From Parastagonospora avenae f. sp. tritici 18332-5 (taxonomy: Eukaryota > Ascomycota > Dothideomycetes > Pleosporales > Phaeosphaeriaceae), in NCBI GenBank assembly GCA_022559985.1, contig JAFJTR010000028.1, positions 1 through 64,000 of the forward strand: DNA of 64,000 nucleotides. The letters run 5' to 3'. Shown one piece after another: positions 34,299-45,721 of this stretch. The notes beneath the pieces were generated by a model that had not been told where the DNA came from, ran no database searches, and saw only the letters and a list, made by a program, of their open reading frames with translations. Each line of letters opens with the position of its first letter. The stretch's first letter is position 1. The translations under genes and the position numbers were made by a program.

Positions 34299-35966
34299 AT
34301 GGGAAGAGCTTGGAAATTGGGCGCGCTGCAGGTCTGCCTGTTGGCAAATGCAGCTTCTGCTGTTGAACCTACCGTGAAGGTTCTCAATGGCACGTACGAA
34401 GGCACCTACCTTCCGTCTTTTCATCAGGATATTTTTCTCGGCATCCCCTACGCGCAAACTACGGGTGGTGAACATCGCTTCCGTCCTCCTCAGGCTCTTA
34501 ATTCGACTTGGAATGGAACGAGGGAGGCGAAGGTTTATGGGCCGGCGTGTCCTGATCCGCAGTTGAGTGGAGATGAAATTAGTGAGGACTGCCTCAGCAT
34601 CAACATTGTCCGACCTGCTGGAATTTCTGAAGACGCCTACAACAAGCTACCGGTCTTAACGTGGATTCACGGTGGCTCCTACGCTGTCGGAACAAGTGGT
34701 CTGCCAAACTACAATTTGACCTATTTGGTGCAGCGCTCTGTCGAGATCGGTAATCCCATAATCGCCACGTCAATCAACTACCGCAAAGGCGGCTGGGGAA
34801 TGATGTACTCACGCGAAATTCAGGGCACAGGGAACGCAAATAACGTTTTACGTGACATGCGTAAGGGGCTGGCTTGGATTTCCGAGAACATTGGTGCGTT
34901 TGGCGGAGACAAGGATTCGGTCACTATCATGGGAGAATCAGCAGGATCCTTTGCAGTTGGGCAATTACTCATGTCCTACGGTGGAATGACGGATGGTCTC
35001 TTTCATCGAAGTATCCAGGAATCTGGAAGTGCTGCCACCGCGTGGTACAATGGATCGGACTGGTATCAGCCCATCTACGACAACATCGTCGACAAGGCGA
35101 ATTGCACGGACTCAGCAGATACCCTCGCATGTCTGCGTACTGTACCGTACGAGAACATGCTTCCTCTTCTCGCCGCTCCGTCCCAAGGACCAGGCTGGTA
35201 CCCCGTTGTCGACGGTGACGTTATTCCTGCCTATCCCACCGAACTCCTCAAATCCGGCCGCTTCGCCCACATCCCCCATCTCTACGGCAGCAACAGCGAC
35301 GAAGGCACCGACAACGCACCCGCCGGCGGTGAAATCAACAACGACACCCAACTCTTCGACTACCTCAAACGCGACACTGGCTTTGGTTTCCCCGACGCCG
35401 TCATTAAGAAGATTATGGAGCTCTACCCCGACGACCCAACCCAAGGAATCCCCCTAAACACTGGCACTGAGCGCTTTGCCGAACAAGGCTACCAATACAA
35501 GCGCGTCGCTGCAATCGTCGGCGATGTATTCTACCACGCAACCCGCCTCGCCGACGCCCGCAAGTATGCAAAGTACTCACCAACATACATCTATCGCTTC
35601 AACACGCGGCCCTGGCAAAACAACCCCACCGCCACCGAGGGCGGAATGGCGCCGGCATACAAAGGCGTCAGCCATTTCAGCGAAGTCGCTTTTGTCTTTG
35701 CAAATCCAGCGTTCTACGGGCCGTGGCCGGAGTACAAAGCCCTGAGCGATGAGCTGAGCGCCCGCTGGATCAATTTCATTGCTGGTGGCGCGCCGGATGC
35801 GAATGGGGCAGCGAAGTGGCCTGTGTATAATTCGAGTGCGAGTGGGGTGGATTTGGTGTTGCAGGCGAGTGGGCGCGGGCAGAATGGGAGTTATGTGGAG
35901 GAGGATACGTGGAGGTTGGAGGGGAGGGAGTATTTGACTGAGTGGGCTAGGCGGAGACATGTGTAG
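34299..35966 (+). CDS. Secreted type-B carboxylesterase / lipase
   Basis: One uninterrupted frame of 555 residues. Residues 1-22 form a signal peptide (KLGALQVCLLANAASA). The alpha/beta-hydrolase hallmarks are all present: YEGTY...FLGIPYAQ, EDCLSINIVRP, the oxyanion-hole segment WIHGGSYAVG and the nucleophile elbow GESAGS (S214). The acid is in NSDEGTDN (E335) and the catalytic His is in GVSHFSEV (H459). Several N-glycosylation sites (NGT, NLT, NGS) fit secretion. Family members hydrolyse esters, lipids or plant-derived esters; the precise substrate cannot be assigned. The sequence around 35250-35650 is notably C-rich at third codon positions compared with the gene's start and end. Confidence 0.95.
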   Translation: MGRAWKLGALQVCLLANAASAVEPTVKVLNGTYEGTYLPSFHQDIFLGIPYAQTTGGEHRFRPPQALNSTWNGTREAKVYGPACPDPQLSGDEISEDCLSINIVRPAGISEDAYNKLPVLTWIHGGSYAVGTSGLPNYNLTYLVQRSVEIGNPIIATSINYRKGGWGMMYSREIQGTGNANNVLRDMRKGLAWISENIGAFGGDKDSVTIMGESAGSFAVGQLLMSYGGMTDGLFHRSIQESGSAATAWYNGSDWYQPIYDNIVDKANCTDSADTLACLRTVPYENMLPLLAAPSQGPGWYPVVDGDVIPAYPTELLKSGRFAHIPHLYGSNSDEGTDNAPAGGEINNDTQLFDYLKRDTGFGFPDAVIKKIMELYPDDPTQGIPLNTGTERFAEQGYQYKRVAAIVGDVFYHATRLADARKYAKYSPTYIYRFNTRPWQNNPTATEGGMAPAYKGVSHFSEVAFVFANPAFYGPWPEYKALSDELSARWINFIAGGAPDANGAAKWPVYNSSASGVDLVLQASGRGQNGSYVEEDTWRLEGREYLTEWARRRHV

Positions 35967-36418
35967 ATGGTAATGATGATGTTGGGATTGTAGATATTGA
36001 TGACGGGGGTTATGCCAGCAATTACTGATGAAGTCGTTGTATGCTGGATTTATGACCCAGCTGTTAATCACGCACCTAAGATGTTAAGCTTATGAGAAAT
36101 TGCCCTGGTGCAACGACTAGGAACAGCTCTGTTCTTATATGCGGAGTCAACAGCATAGCTATGTGTAAGGCTGTATAGCTTCAAGGCCTTTTCAGAACCT
36201 CACAAAGTACTTGTAAAACTTCGAATCTCTCCAGGCTAGTATATAGGATGATGATGATACTCAACAAGTACTGATACACACAGCAGGCGCACATTTCAAT
36301 ACAGCGTCAACCCCAGCCAGTGTATTGCAGGTAAGATGTTCTTTACAAAAATGCATGGTCTTCTCTCTATGGCTTGCTGACATCGCAGCGTAAAGCGTGT
36401 GCAAGCAAAGTTCATCCG
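35967..36418. other. Convergent intergenic spacer
   Basis: 452 A/T-richer bases between the esterase and NIF3-like 3' ends. No feature recognised. Confidence 0.5.
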
Positions 36419-37312
36419 TCATCCCTCGACTGGGGGTTTAGGCTCTCTAACACGGGGCTCCTCTTCTTCATATACCTCATATACAATTGCTGCTGGAAAC
36501 TTTGTGCGCAATTGCGCAGCCATATATCGAATCCCCCAGTCTTCCGCAGGACGGTGGCCCACACAGACTACCGTCATGCTTAATGCTTTCGCAGCGTCCA
36601 TGCCATTTGCACGTGGTTGCCCCGTAACGTATAGGATGTGCTTCCCAGGCGCCTCGTCATCAGCCACTGCCCACCCACGTTGCAAAGCGACCTCAAGCAC
36701 ACGCCTCACCTCATCCTCGGCGAACGCATTCATAACCGCAACGGCGTGTATCTCGTCCGATGGTCCATCATAGGCTAATTCAGCTTCGCCGAACTCCTCC
36801 CTTATACGATGTACGAGCAAATCACGAGCCATGGAAATCGGGCCTATGAGACCAATTCTCCTCTCTGCATCGCCTTTATATCCCTGGATACACACACTAT
36901 CATCCACGTTTATTTGTAGTCGCTCGGCCAGCGAAGGGTTCCAGCCCGTTGTGAGCACCTCATCGAATGAATTATGGCTTGAGAGTACTATTGTTCCTCT
37001 GCGCACGCTTCGGCGATCGAGAGTGAATGGTCGATGAAGGAAGCAAAGCGTTCTTGGGGCTCGAGTACGGGATGGTGAAGGGCGTATTGAGTGATCGGGG
37101 TTCGTGTTGTCAGGCGTATAGCCTATAAAGGAGTATACGCCAGGCGTTGGAGTAACGCTAAATACTATCTGGTCGACGACAGCTGTTTCTGGGTCGTATC
37201 GTGGGTTTCGCGGAACGTGGTACAGTCGGGGAACGTCATTCTCCTTTAGGGGGAGAAGAGTTTCTATGAAGCGAGTGACTGTCGCATGTGTCGGCTTCTT
37301 CGATCTTTGCAT
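36419..37312 (-). CDS. NIF3-like protein (NGG1-interacting factor 3 family)
   Basis: Single-exon frame of 297 residues. The C-terminal third has the NIF3/DUF34 pattern: LYVTGQPRANGMDAAKALSM, VVCVGHRPAEDWGIRYMAAQ and IVYEVYEEEEP. The middle holds GTIVLSSHNSFDEVLTTGWN and GYKGDAERRIGLIGPI, which resemble the SHTxxD and GD..R.IG segments of the family. The usual N-terminal SWDNTG segment is not visible, so this is either a divergent fungal subfamily or a protein lacking the first domain half. NIF3 proteins bind metals and resemble GTP cyclohydrolase folds; biochemical function is not settled. The start at 37312 is the first ATG of the frame; an upstream exon on the same strand cannot be excluded. 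Confidence 0.8.
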   Translation of the reverse strand: MQRSKKPTHATVTRFIETLLPLKENDVPRLYHVPRNPRYDPETAVVDQIVFSVTPTPGVYSFIGYTPDNTNPDHSIRPSPSRTRAPRTLCFLHRPFTLDRRSVRRGTIVLSSHNSFDEVLTTGWNPSLAERLQINVDDSVCIQGYKGDAERRIGLIGPISMARDLLVHRIREEFGEAELAYDGPSDEIHAVAVMNAFAEDEVRRVLEVALQRGWAVADDEAPGKHILYVTGQPRANGMDAAKALSMTVVCVGHRPAEDWGIRYMAAQLRTKFPAAIVYEVYEEEEPRVREPKPPVEG

Positions 37313-38073
37313 CGTGGTTATGTATTAGCATCTTCAATGTTAGCTGCGAAAGCGTTCAATTTGTCTGGCGTCATGTACGTCATAGATTCCATCGACGTCG
37401 CGTCTATTGTTGCGGTTCTCTCGCAGGGTGTTGCGATATAGTACATTGGTGTACATCTCAGGACCATGAAGCAGGTCATAATACTATCGGGATGGCGCGA
37501 CATAGCTAAGAGTTGGGATGGACAACGACGTGACCGTGGGATCGATGTTTTGATCTGCGGCTAGGCTCGCCTCGGCCAGTGCAGCTGCCATGATACCTCG
37601 CCCTGTCACATTGCAAAAAAAGCGGGATTTAGCAGCTTCAGAAATTTTATAAGCAGGATCATCTTCAGTGTAGACAGCTCTACTTTGATCTGTCTTGTAA
37701 AATGTTAAAAGACTCCCTAGAGATATTCGCAGCCTTTCCTAATCACTTTCTCTTCGTTCTTAAATTATTGTCGCAGTCTAGCTGCATTAGCTATTTCTCG
37801 CTCCTTCTGCAACTTAAGAGCTCGCTCTTCCTCAGCCCTTCGACGCCCTTGGAAGATAGTTTGCATGCACGATTGATAGGCACACCAATGATCTTAGGGC
37901 TGATGTTCTAAGTTCTTAGAGCATTGGCTATCGATGACACTACTGAGAGTGTTGACTAAATCAATTTCCCCGGCCTTCTCCATTCTTCCATTCCGTCTCT
38001 TATCGCTCAGTCACACTTCACAAGGCATTCGCATCCCCAGCCTCTTTCAAAGTCGTAATTTTCTAGTGTCAAC
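37313..38073. other. Intergenic, divergent promoter with possible element relic
   Basis: 761 bases between the NIF3-like start and the AlaX start. The middle part is A/T-rich; a charged helix-coding relic is listed separately. A 61-codon minus-strand frame at 37318-37503 has no recognisable domain. Confidence 0.4.
37765..37866 (-). other. Possible relic of a transposase C-terminus
   Basis: A 33-codon minus-strand frame (ATG at 37866) encodes a strongly charged helix, FQGRRRAEEERALKLQKERE, then IANAARLRQ and a stop. Such Arg/Glu/Lys helices end many fungal Fot1/pogo-like DDE transposases. Nothing else of an element (ends, target duplication, catalytic core) is seen, so this is a weak call. 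Confidence 0.25.
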
Positions 38074-39396
38074 ATGGCTGTTGCAGGTCCTATACCCACC
38101 ATTGTTGGTGCTCTTCAATGCCAAAAAGACTCATACCTGCAGACTTTCGAGACCGAGGTTGTTTCTTGCAGCGAATATACTCCACCAGACGTACCGAAAG
38201 GAGGGAAATCAAAGACGAAGAAATCCACCGATCCGAGCAAGTTTGAGCAGACAGGGACCTCGAAAACATGGCTCGTCGAACTAGCAGATTCCGTACTTTT
38301 CCCCGAGGGAGGCGGCCAGCCTACAGATCATGGATCAATAGAACCTTTGAGCGGCGATAAGGCAGACCCTATAGCCATCACGAGCATACAACGCCATGGT
38401 CTGCAATGCATACACTTCTTGCCTGCTCCTCTTGCACCAGGCACAAAAGTCAAGCAGACTGTGGACTTCACTAGACGATGGGACCATATGCAGCAACACA
38501 CCGGGCAACACCTTCTATCAGCTGTCATGGACGGCTCAGATCTCCCAACACTTGGTTGGAATATGGGCGCCGCGGGCGAGATGAACTATATCGAGTTGCC
38601 GCGAAAACCATCTGATGAAGAAATTCGGAGCATCCAGAACAAGTGCAACGAGCTGATCAGAGACAACTTGTCAATCACAGTCGAGACGCCAGAGGGTAAG
38701 GGCAGCGACAGCCTGCCGGAAGACTACGACAGAGAAAGGGGCGTCGTGCGATTCATTAAAATAGGCGATCTCGATTACAATGCTTGTTGTGGCACACATC
38801 TGAAGCAGACTTCGCACATCGGCGTGATTCTTCTTCACCACACGGCGTCTGTGCGAGGCACAAATTGTCGCCTGTACTTCACTGCAGGCGACCGCGCGAT
38901 CAGGATGGGGACTAAGTCAATAAATGGCCTGCGCTCGATCGCGGTATCGCTCTCTACAAGCGCTGCACCAGCAGATGTTTCGTCTGCTGTGCAAAGACTA
39001 GGCGATCAGGTATCTGAAGCAAGGAAGCGAGAGAAGAGGATGTTGGCCGAGATCGCGAAGTTCGAGAGCGAGCGTATCAAGAAAGAGCTGGACCAGAACA
39101 ACTGTGTGCTCTCATGTCGTCCCACAGACGGGCTTGATTTCATCAACCTGGTGGTGTTCGAGATCAAGGAAGCGGCTAAAGAGCGCATTGTTGTTTTGTG
39201 CTCAGGTGAAGTCAAAACACCTGGCTTACTTGTCATTCTCGGAAAACCTGAAATGGTGGAAAGTATGGCGACAAAGGTCAAGAGCGTAGTCAGCACAGTC
39301 AAGGGTGGCGGTAAGGGTGAAAAGTGGCAGGGGAAGATCACAGAGTGGCAGAAGGGCGAGATAGAGGCATTAAAGAAAGTAGTAGAGGAAGCTTGA
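38074..39396 (+). CDS. AlaX-type alanyl-tRNA editing protein
   Basis: Single-exon frame of 440 residues. It matches the free-standing editing domain related to AlaRS: LADSVLFPEGGGQPTDHG near residue 70-88, the zinc motif HTGQH (H142, H146) in QQHTGQHLLSAVMD, and CCGTH (C238, H242), followed by LHHTASVRGTNCRLYFTAG. These proteins deacylate Ser-tRNA(Ala) and Gly-tRNA(Ala) and so protect translation fidelity. The N-terminal insertion (GGKSKTKKSTDPSKFEQ) and the long helical C-terminal part with a second small domain (VLSCRPTDGLDFINLVVF, GLLVILGKPEMVE) fit the longer eukaryotic AlaX-L form. There is no synthetase core, so it is not an AlaRS fragment. No targeting signal is obvious; a cytosolic place is likely. 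Confidence 0.94.
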   Translation: MAVAGPIPTIVGALQCQKDSYLQTFETEVVSCSEYTPPDVPKGGKSKTKKSTDPSKFEQTGTSKTWLVELADSVLFPEGGGQPTDHGSIEPLSGDKADPIAITSIQRHGLQCIHFLPAPLAPGTKVKQTVDFTRRWDHMQQHTGQHLLSAVMDGSDLPTLGWNMGAAGEMNYIELPRKPSDEEIRSIQNKCNELIRDNLSITVETPEGKGSDSLPEDYDRERGVVRFIKIGDLDYNACCGTHLKQTSHIGVILLHHTASVRGTNCRLYFTAGDRAIRMGTKSINGLRSIAVSLSTSAAPADVSSAVQRLGDQVSEARKREKRMLAEIAKFESERIKKELDQNNCVLSCRPTDGLDFINLVVFEIKEAAKERIVVLCSGEVKTPGLLVILGKPEMVESMATKVKSVVSTVKGGGKGEKWQGKITEWQKGEIEALKKVVEEA

Positions 39397-39649
39397 TCGA
39401 TAATCCATGGCAATATATACAGCTGGAATCAGAAAAGGCTATGTGCCAATGTCGCAACAAGAGCGCAATGACGAAGAAAGACGAATAAGGAGTATTGAGC
39501 GATCGTCCATGACTCCCACCTAGCCTCAATCTAAAGTGCCTAAGCGAATGTGAAATATGTATACTGAATCGAACATAAAGTATAAGCAGAAAGGAAGTAT
39601 AACTTCAAGGGATGCGGCTTGAAAATGTTGCGTGGTACAACTCAAGGTT

Positions 39650-40917
39650 TTACACGCTGTAGACCTTAATCGAATTGATCAGCCAGTACGTCTGCAGTCT
39701 GTCAGCTCTATATTCCTAGTTCGCATAAACACGAGATACTCACGTCATAGAATGACTGCGGCTGCGACGCCACGTACGCATTGCAGCTTGGGTTGATCGC
39801 AGCGCAAGAGGTTGAACCCCATACACCACCAGCCCAGTCACCACAAAAGGTGATGTCAAAGATCTGAACGGACTTAGCACAACACCGTCTAGACTCCGCA
39901 ACAAGGCTTACAATGTTCATATCCCTGAACCTCCCATTGAAGTCACATCCACCATTGCCATAGTTGGCCATAGGAGTGCCCCAGCTGTCCGGGTCAGGGT
40001 TGCCACTTCGAATGTTGCTAGGTACATCACGGCTTGCGAAGTACCAGACTTTTATGCCCGAGCTTGTCCAAAGACTTGCGTATACGCCGCCGCCGTTTGC
40101 GTTGAACGCGGTACCGTATGATACTGGGCTGTTAGAAGAGACGCCGCAGCCGTTGAAGCCTCCGCCAGCACCGCAGTCTGCATTCGCTACACGACTACCC
40201 TGTTCGCCTCCGGGGCCAACGTTTGGCGCGCAGCCAGGTGCGGTGTGTAGGGTGACTTGGTTGTATCTGAATGAGTTAGCGTAGTGATAACGTAAGACGT
40301 GGGTAGGCATACGTGTTCAAATGAACACCTTCATAAATGTCCAGTTCGCCTTGGTTAGGCCAATTTGCGCCGACCATCCAGCTGGAGCTCAATCAGCATA
40401 GGGCATTACTGTAGGACGAATATACACACTATGCCGGCCACGAACCACATGCGCTTCCGGGCGCGTGCGCAATGTCAGCGATAACAAGAGCTCTGTTATA
40501 GGACGTCTTGCTTTGGATTCGGACACTCTTGCGTCCTGCGCCGTTGGGGTCGAGATGGGATGATGTATCGACACCCATGTACACTTGACCGTTCTGCATC
40601 TTGAGAAGCCCGAGGTTTTGCGCATCTTGAGCATTGACGTAGTCGACGAAGCCATCTGTTCAGAGGGCGTCAGTTTGTAAAGCCATAGTTGTGCGTGACA
40701 GCTACATACGTGTAGGATCAGAGATGTCTTGAACATCAAACTTGCTCAGCCAGTTCCCGGCATCATAATTATCGATGAGACCGTATACCGAAGAGGAGTG
40801 TATCTCAGAGGTAGCCGAAGGTGTAGATCCATTTGGAAAGAAGCCAGGCCCTGCTGGAAGTGCGGTGGCACAACGCCAAAGCAACGGTAGAGACACTGCA
40901 ATGGACTTGAAAGACAT
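39650..40917 (-). CDS. Secreted GH16-family glucanase
   Basis: Five exons (40710-40917, 40430-40655, 40313-40381, 39744-40266, 39650-39691) encode 355 residues. A signal peptide (SIAVSLPLLWRCATALPAG) begins the protein. GH16 landmarks are YDAGNWLSKFDVQDISDPTHG, GSWPAYWMVGANWPNQG and the active-site ExDxxE motif GELDIYEGV (E157 nucleophile, E162 acid/base). It continues YNQVTLHTAPGC and, at the end, SFYDTYWLINSIKVYSV. Family 16 enzymes of this fungal type cleave or remodel beta-1,3(4)-glucans. Cys residues are frequent (GCDFNG, RRCCAKS), fitting an extracellular, disulfide-bonded protein. No GPI or cellulose-binding tail is present. The last exon has only 14 codons and is easily missed; without it the conserved end is lost. 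Confidence 0.94.
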
Positions 40918-42244
40918 GGCTTAGAAGTGGCGCATAGAAGTCTGGTTGTATAGTCGTACGAAAGCTATAAAGGGTGCTCACATCGCATATTCATATACGA
41001 ACGCATTTCCATCGTGCATGCTGCCAAAGCCCCTGGCCAGGAGAGGTCTTGGGTCGGCTGCACGCGTACGCTCATACTAGACCGACTAGAATTTTCGAAG
41101 CGTGGAGATGTGATCAAGATGTAGCAGCATCATAACACTTGCTATTGGACGTAGCTTTTAGATTGGGGACTAAAGCCTTGCGATGTTGCACTGTAGCCTA
41201 GACTTTATCGAAGCGGAAATAAGAGAGCCAGGGCGTTGCGGAAGATCAACCAAGTCAGGCAGTTCAAACGGATCGACTGGATAGCGTGAACATGTCGCCT
41301 GATGGGTGGTGGATGTTGGCGCCCCTGTCTAGCTGTTAGCGTTGTTTGGCTTGACGTCGATTTCGGGAGAGCGCCGAGGTGAATGGACGCAAAGACCTCA
41401 GTGGTTGACGTCTTTGCGGCTCATCAAACTACCCAGGTATACTTTGACGCCACTTCGCCGTCGCGAAGAGCCGCTACGTAGTCGACTGCTAAGGGAAATT
41501 GCTGGTGTGATTTCTTTTGACAGATGGTTAGCGATACCTCACAGCCATTTTGCCCCAGCTTCTGTGAGCACAAGTCCACAATATCGTCGGTGCTGCAATT
41601 TACATGATGCCTTGACTAGAAGGCAGCCAGAGCGCGACGTGTCGTAAATTGACCGAGAGAATCAGATCAGATTGGTTAGAAAGATGTCTTTCGCGAGCGG
41701 CTGTGTTGCTAAATAGGATGTCGGCAGACCCCGCGTTTATGACCTCGTGGTCATGGTCATACCAAAAGATGCCTCACAAGACGCGCGAACTCATCGCTTA
41801 TTTGCCATAGAAACTGGATAATATGTCGCGCAACGCATGCGCTGAGCTCGCGTGGCTGTCGGTAGCATTGTGCGAGTTGAGGTTACGACTGTCCGTCGGC
41901 TCTTGATCACTCGGCCGATTTGGATTCCTGAATATACTCAATAGTTTCTCGGTGCGTCAGGAAGTTCTAAAACGGCCTTGAGGTATGGCAGCCCAGCTAA
42001 TCTACTATTACACATTTGTTAGAGTCTCATAACACAGCGCGCACGAGTCATTGTAGCAACTAGTGAAATTGCTTCGTAGGTTGACGCACTGAACAAAGTC
42101 CAAGATAGACCGCTTGATCAAGACATTCAATGTATTAATGTTAATCCTAGGGAAATTACGGCTTTGTTATGTGATTCCCATCATATCCGTTTTCTTCAAG
42201 TTTCCGCATGACCTGATAAGACACATAGTGCTACTCGTCACAGT
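40918..42244. other. Intergenic region between glucanase and sugar transporter
   Basis: 1.33 kb upstream of the glucanase and downstream of the transporter gene. A TATA-like block (ctataaagg near 40966) lies about 50 bases before the glucanase start. Open frames are short and domain-free. No gene is called. Confidence 0.45.
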
Positions 42245-44162
42245 CTATGCAACAGGAGTGTGCTCCTCGTGCTTGGTCTCTAGAACAGGCTTTTCCATAT
42301 CACCGCCGTCAACGTGTTCATCACTTCCGTTGTATACACCAGCCCGACGGAGGAGCTCAGTGAGCCCGACCTCAGCGTGGACCTCCCTCCAGCGCTCTTT
42401 CTCGCGCTCAGCAGTACCGACGGAGCCAAAGAGGGTATCCATCTCCTCAAGAGTGAGACCTTTGGTCTCGGGGAAGTAGAACGCGATGAAGGCAGCCCCC
42501 ATAGCGGTGAAGATACCGAAGAAAATGTAGGTACCGTACTTCAAGTGGGTGAGCATGTCGGGTGTGACCTGCCCGACAATGAAGTTGTTCATCCTGCAAC
42601 AATTAGCAAACGTTCCTTAACTCAGATTTTGTGGGGCAATGCCATACCAGTTGGAAGAAGCGCCTAGTGCGATACCATATGGACGGTTAGACAAGGGCCA
42701 AATCTCAGCAACCACAATCCAGGCACAAGGGCCCCAGGAGTAACCGAAGTGAATGACGAACAGCCAGACCATAACAACGGCGGCCCAACCGGCACCCTGG
42801 TGGTTTGGCCAGTCATCGGAGAAGCTGGCAACGATGGCAGCAATAATGAAATGGCAGAGTGCCATGCCGATGGCACCGATGACCAGGACTGGCTTACGAC
42901 CCCAGCTATCCACGTACATGACGGCGGGAACTATAAATGTTAGTCAGGAAGCTCGCAGATAATGTAAGGTGAGTGACTTACTGGTAGCGATGAACATAAC
43001 AATACCAACCACACCAGTGGCTAGCAGGCTCACTGAGTTGGAGCTCAAACCCAATCCCGAAAAGATGGTGGGCGCGTAGTACAAAATTGCGTTGATACCC
43101 GTCCACTGTTGGAAGAACATGGTCATGGTCGCAATGATAACGCGTTTGAACATACCCCTAGTAGTGAAGAGACTGCCAATAGCAACGAATTGCAGCTTGA
43201 AGGTTGACAACGCGCTCATATCCTGTAGATGTGGGAAGTTCTCGCGAAGGGACTTCTTCTCGAAGAGCGATTGTGCCTTGATTTCGGCAAATTCAAGTTC
43301 GATCAGCTCGTGCTCCTCTGGTAGGCTTCGGAGTTGAGCCAGAACCCGTTGAGCTTCAGGTTCGCGGTCATGATGGACCAACCAACGTGGGGAGAAAGGC
43401 ATGAAGAGCATACCCACACCAAGAAGAACAGCGGGAACGAGTTGCAGACAAAGTGGGAGAAGCCATGCCGCTTCCTTTTGGCTGCGGCCCGTGCCACCGA
43501 TGAAGTTCGTGCCATAGTCGATCCAGAAACTGATCATAATACCGAGAGTGATGGATAGTTGCTGAAGACCGACAAGCGCACCACGTACCTCAGGAGGCGC
43601 GATCTCAGCGTTGTACATGGGCACGATCATGGAGAGTGAACCAACACCCATACCCGTAATGAAACGTCCCGCGAGAATTGCGTTGTGTCCAGCGCTAATG
43701 GAAGTTGTCTGAATCACAACACCGATGATGAAGATAGCGACGTTCACCAAGATGGCGTATTTACGAGACAAGATCTCGGCGAGAAATCCAGAGTACATGG
43801 TTCCGAGCCAGGCTCCGAGCTCGAGAATGGAGACGAGCCAACCCTGCTTGGAGGAGTTCCATGTGAGCTTGTCGGCATCTTCAATGTAGTCACCCATGTC
43901 TGTCATTAACGTTAGTAACTCAGTCAATGCATGTGAAGACTAGTCGAAACTTACGCTCCTTGAAAGAAGTCATGGTAAGGACACCAGAGAATACACCTTG
44001 GTTGTAACCATATAGCAGACCGCCCAAGCACGCAAAGCATGCAATGCCAAAGACCTTCAAGTTCTTGACCAAGGCCATGGGCCCCGAGGCTCCAGAGAGA
44101 GCCTTGCGGCGAGCCAAAGCGGCTGCCTCGAACTCGGCAGCCCCGCCACCGACAGGAGCCAT
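42245..44162 (-). CDS. MFS sugar transporter
   Basis: Four exons on the minus strand (43955-44162, 42982-43899, 42648-42930, 42245-42593) give 585 residues with 12 predicted membrane helices. Sugar-porter signatures are all present: GGLLYGYNQGVFSG in TM1, GRFITGMGVGSLSMIVPMYN with EIAPPEVRGALVG after it, QQWTGINAILYYAP in TM7, DSWGRKPVL, and PETKGLTLEEMD after TM12. The N-terminus is cytosolic and Ala-rich, and the C-terminal tail is charged (EREKERWREV). Family members are proton-coupled hexose, pentose or disaccharide permeases of the plasma membrane. Specificity is not predictable. All introns are 51-55 nt, GT-AG. Confidence 0.96.
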
Positions 44163-45721
44163 GTTGACGAAGTTTGATGTTGAGATCCAAGGAATGTAAT
44201 GTATGAGCTTTCACAGAGCCAGTTCTTCCTTCTTTCAAAGGATGAATGATGTTGCAGCACCGTTCAGCAGAAAAGCTATCCCGAATCCCAAGACCGCGGG
44301 TGCACACCTACATATGTACTCGTCGCATACCCCGGCGACACGGACCTAAAGATCAATCTGACAAGGTCTTACAGGCGCCGGCTCGCACGCTGAATGGCCA
44401 TGAGGCGAAGCTTTCCTGTAGCGGATAAATTGACGGCTAAGCTCACTTAGCATCACGCTTGTTTGGTGGAACGGCAACGGTCAAGCTTCACTGGCGTCGA
44501 GTAATAGGTGCTTGTGCACGCGGCAAGGAACGCCTCTTCCAACGAACATCGCTTTTCGTGCCGTTGTGGCGTATGGAGATGCGTACGGTCGGTGTCAGCT
44601 GCGGGTTTATCGCCCTGATCGGAGCTTTCGTGACGAAGTAAGTCTTGCCTGGTTCTCCAAAACACTTTCGGCGTCTATCAGTACAAAGCGACACAAATTT
44701 CTTCGGCGTCACCTCTCGCAGATCTCCTGGCGCCATGTCCAGCTGCACAACAAAGCGTTGAAATGGCTCCGAAGCAATAATGGACAAAATGAACATGCAT
44801 GCATGCTAGGTTCCGCGGGCTGCCGTTAGGCCCCCGCCTCATGTCGAACTGGGGTGTGGAGAGCGGGGATCTGGGATAGAAGGTATGGTTGGCAGTGCCG
44901 TGCATTCTGCCTAAAGTCAACTCAACCTTGTCATTCGCAATGTTAATTACCAGAACCGCAACCCCGGACTTTCAGAGGATTTCATTGCCTTCAAAATGAA
45001 GAAAGGTCAGCAGCGCCCATTGGAGACAAACGTACTGATCATCCCAGAAGATTCTCTGATCGGTATCGCTACAGAGGTTTGCCTGTCGTGAGTGGTGTCA
45101 TAGAGTTTCGCGATTCGGACACCAGACACATTTAGTAATGCTCGTTCACCATTGTACGCAGTATCAAGCAGGACCGCTGGTGGGACAAGGCAACTTTGCT
45201 CTCATTAGCCAGGAAAGTGTTATGCTCACATGATGCTGACATCGGCAAAGCACTCGAACTCCAGCCGACAATATCAGAACTTCAAAAGTCATAACGAGGA
45301 TAATGACTAGACTATAGAATAGGACAACAGGGGCTATGAAAATGCAGTGTAATTAGCACTTTTCATTCGATTACGTATTGTCATTTTATTATTTGAAACC
45401 TGTGATCTGACAGTCAGGAGCGAAGTCTATCACTACCTGGCAGCGGCAAAATTCGTGCCCGCTCTGCACATACACAGCATAAGCTAATAGTCTTTAGAGG
45501 TATACTCATTATAATCTTAATGGAGCCTGGATGGATAAGCAGTTCTAAGAGACCCTATTTTATTCTATTAAAATCTTCGAACATGAACAGGCCTCCTCTT
45601 TATCTTTTCTTGGTAGGAAATGTTAGGAAATAATAGGAAAAGGCGGACAGGAATTTGGCCGACGCCTGGTGTCACTGACTTCTTCCGACTCAGCTCTTAG
45701 CTCAATATTGCGCAAATTCTA
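44163..45721. other. Intergenic region with A/T-rich part
   Basis: 1.56 kb between the transporter start and the 3' end of the interrupted GT2 gene. The first half has mixed composition with domain-free frames. From about 45290 it is clearly A/T-richer, with a threefold taggaaa unit at 45614-45640 spaced by ten bases. No element ends or coding relic were identified. Confidence 0.4.

Noticed and set aside
45290..45720. A/T-rich block as a RIP-mutated transposon
   Set aside because: Composition is suggestive, but no coding relic, terminal repeat or target duplication could be seen.
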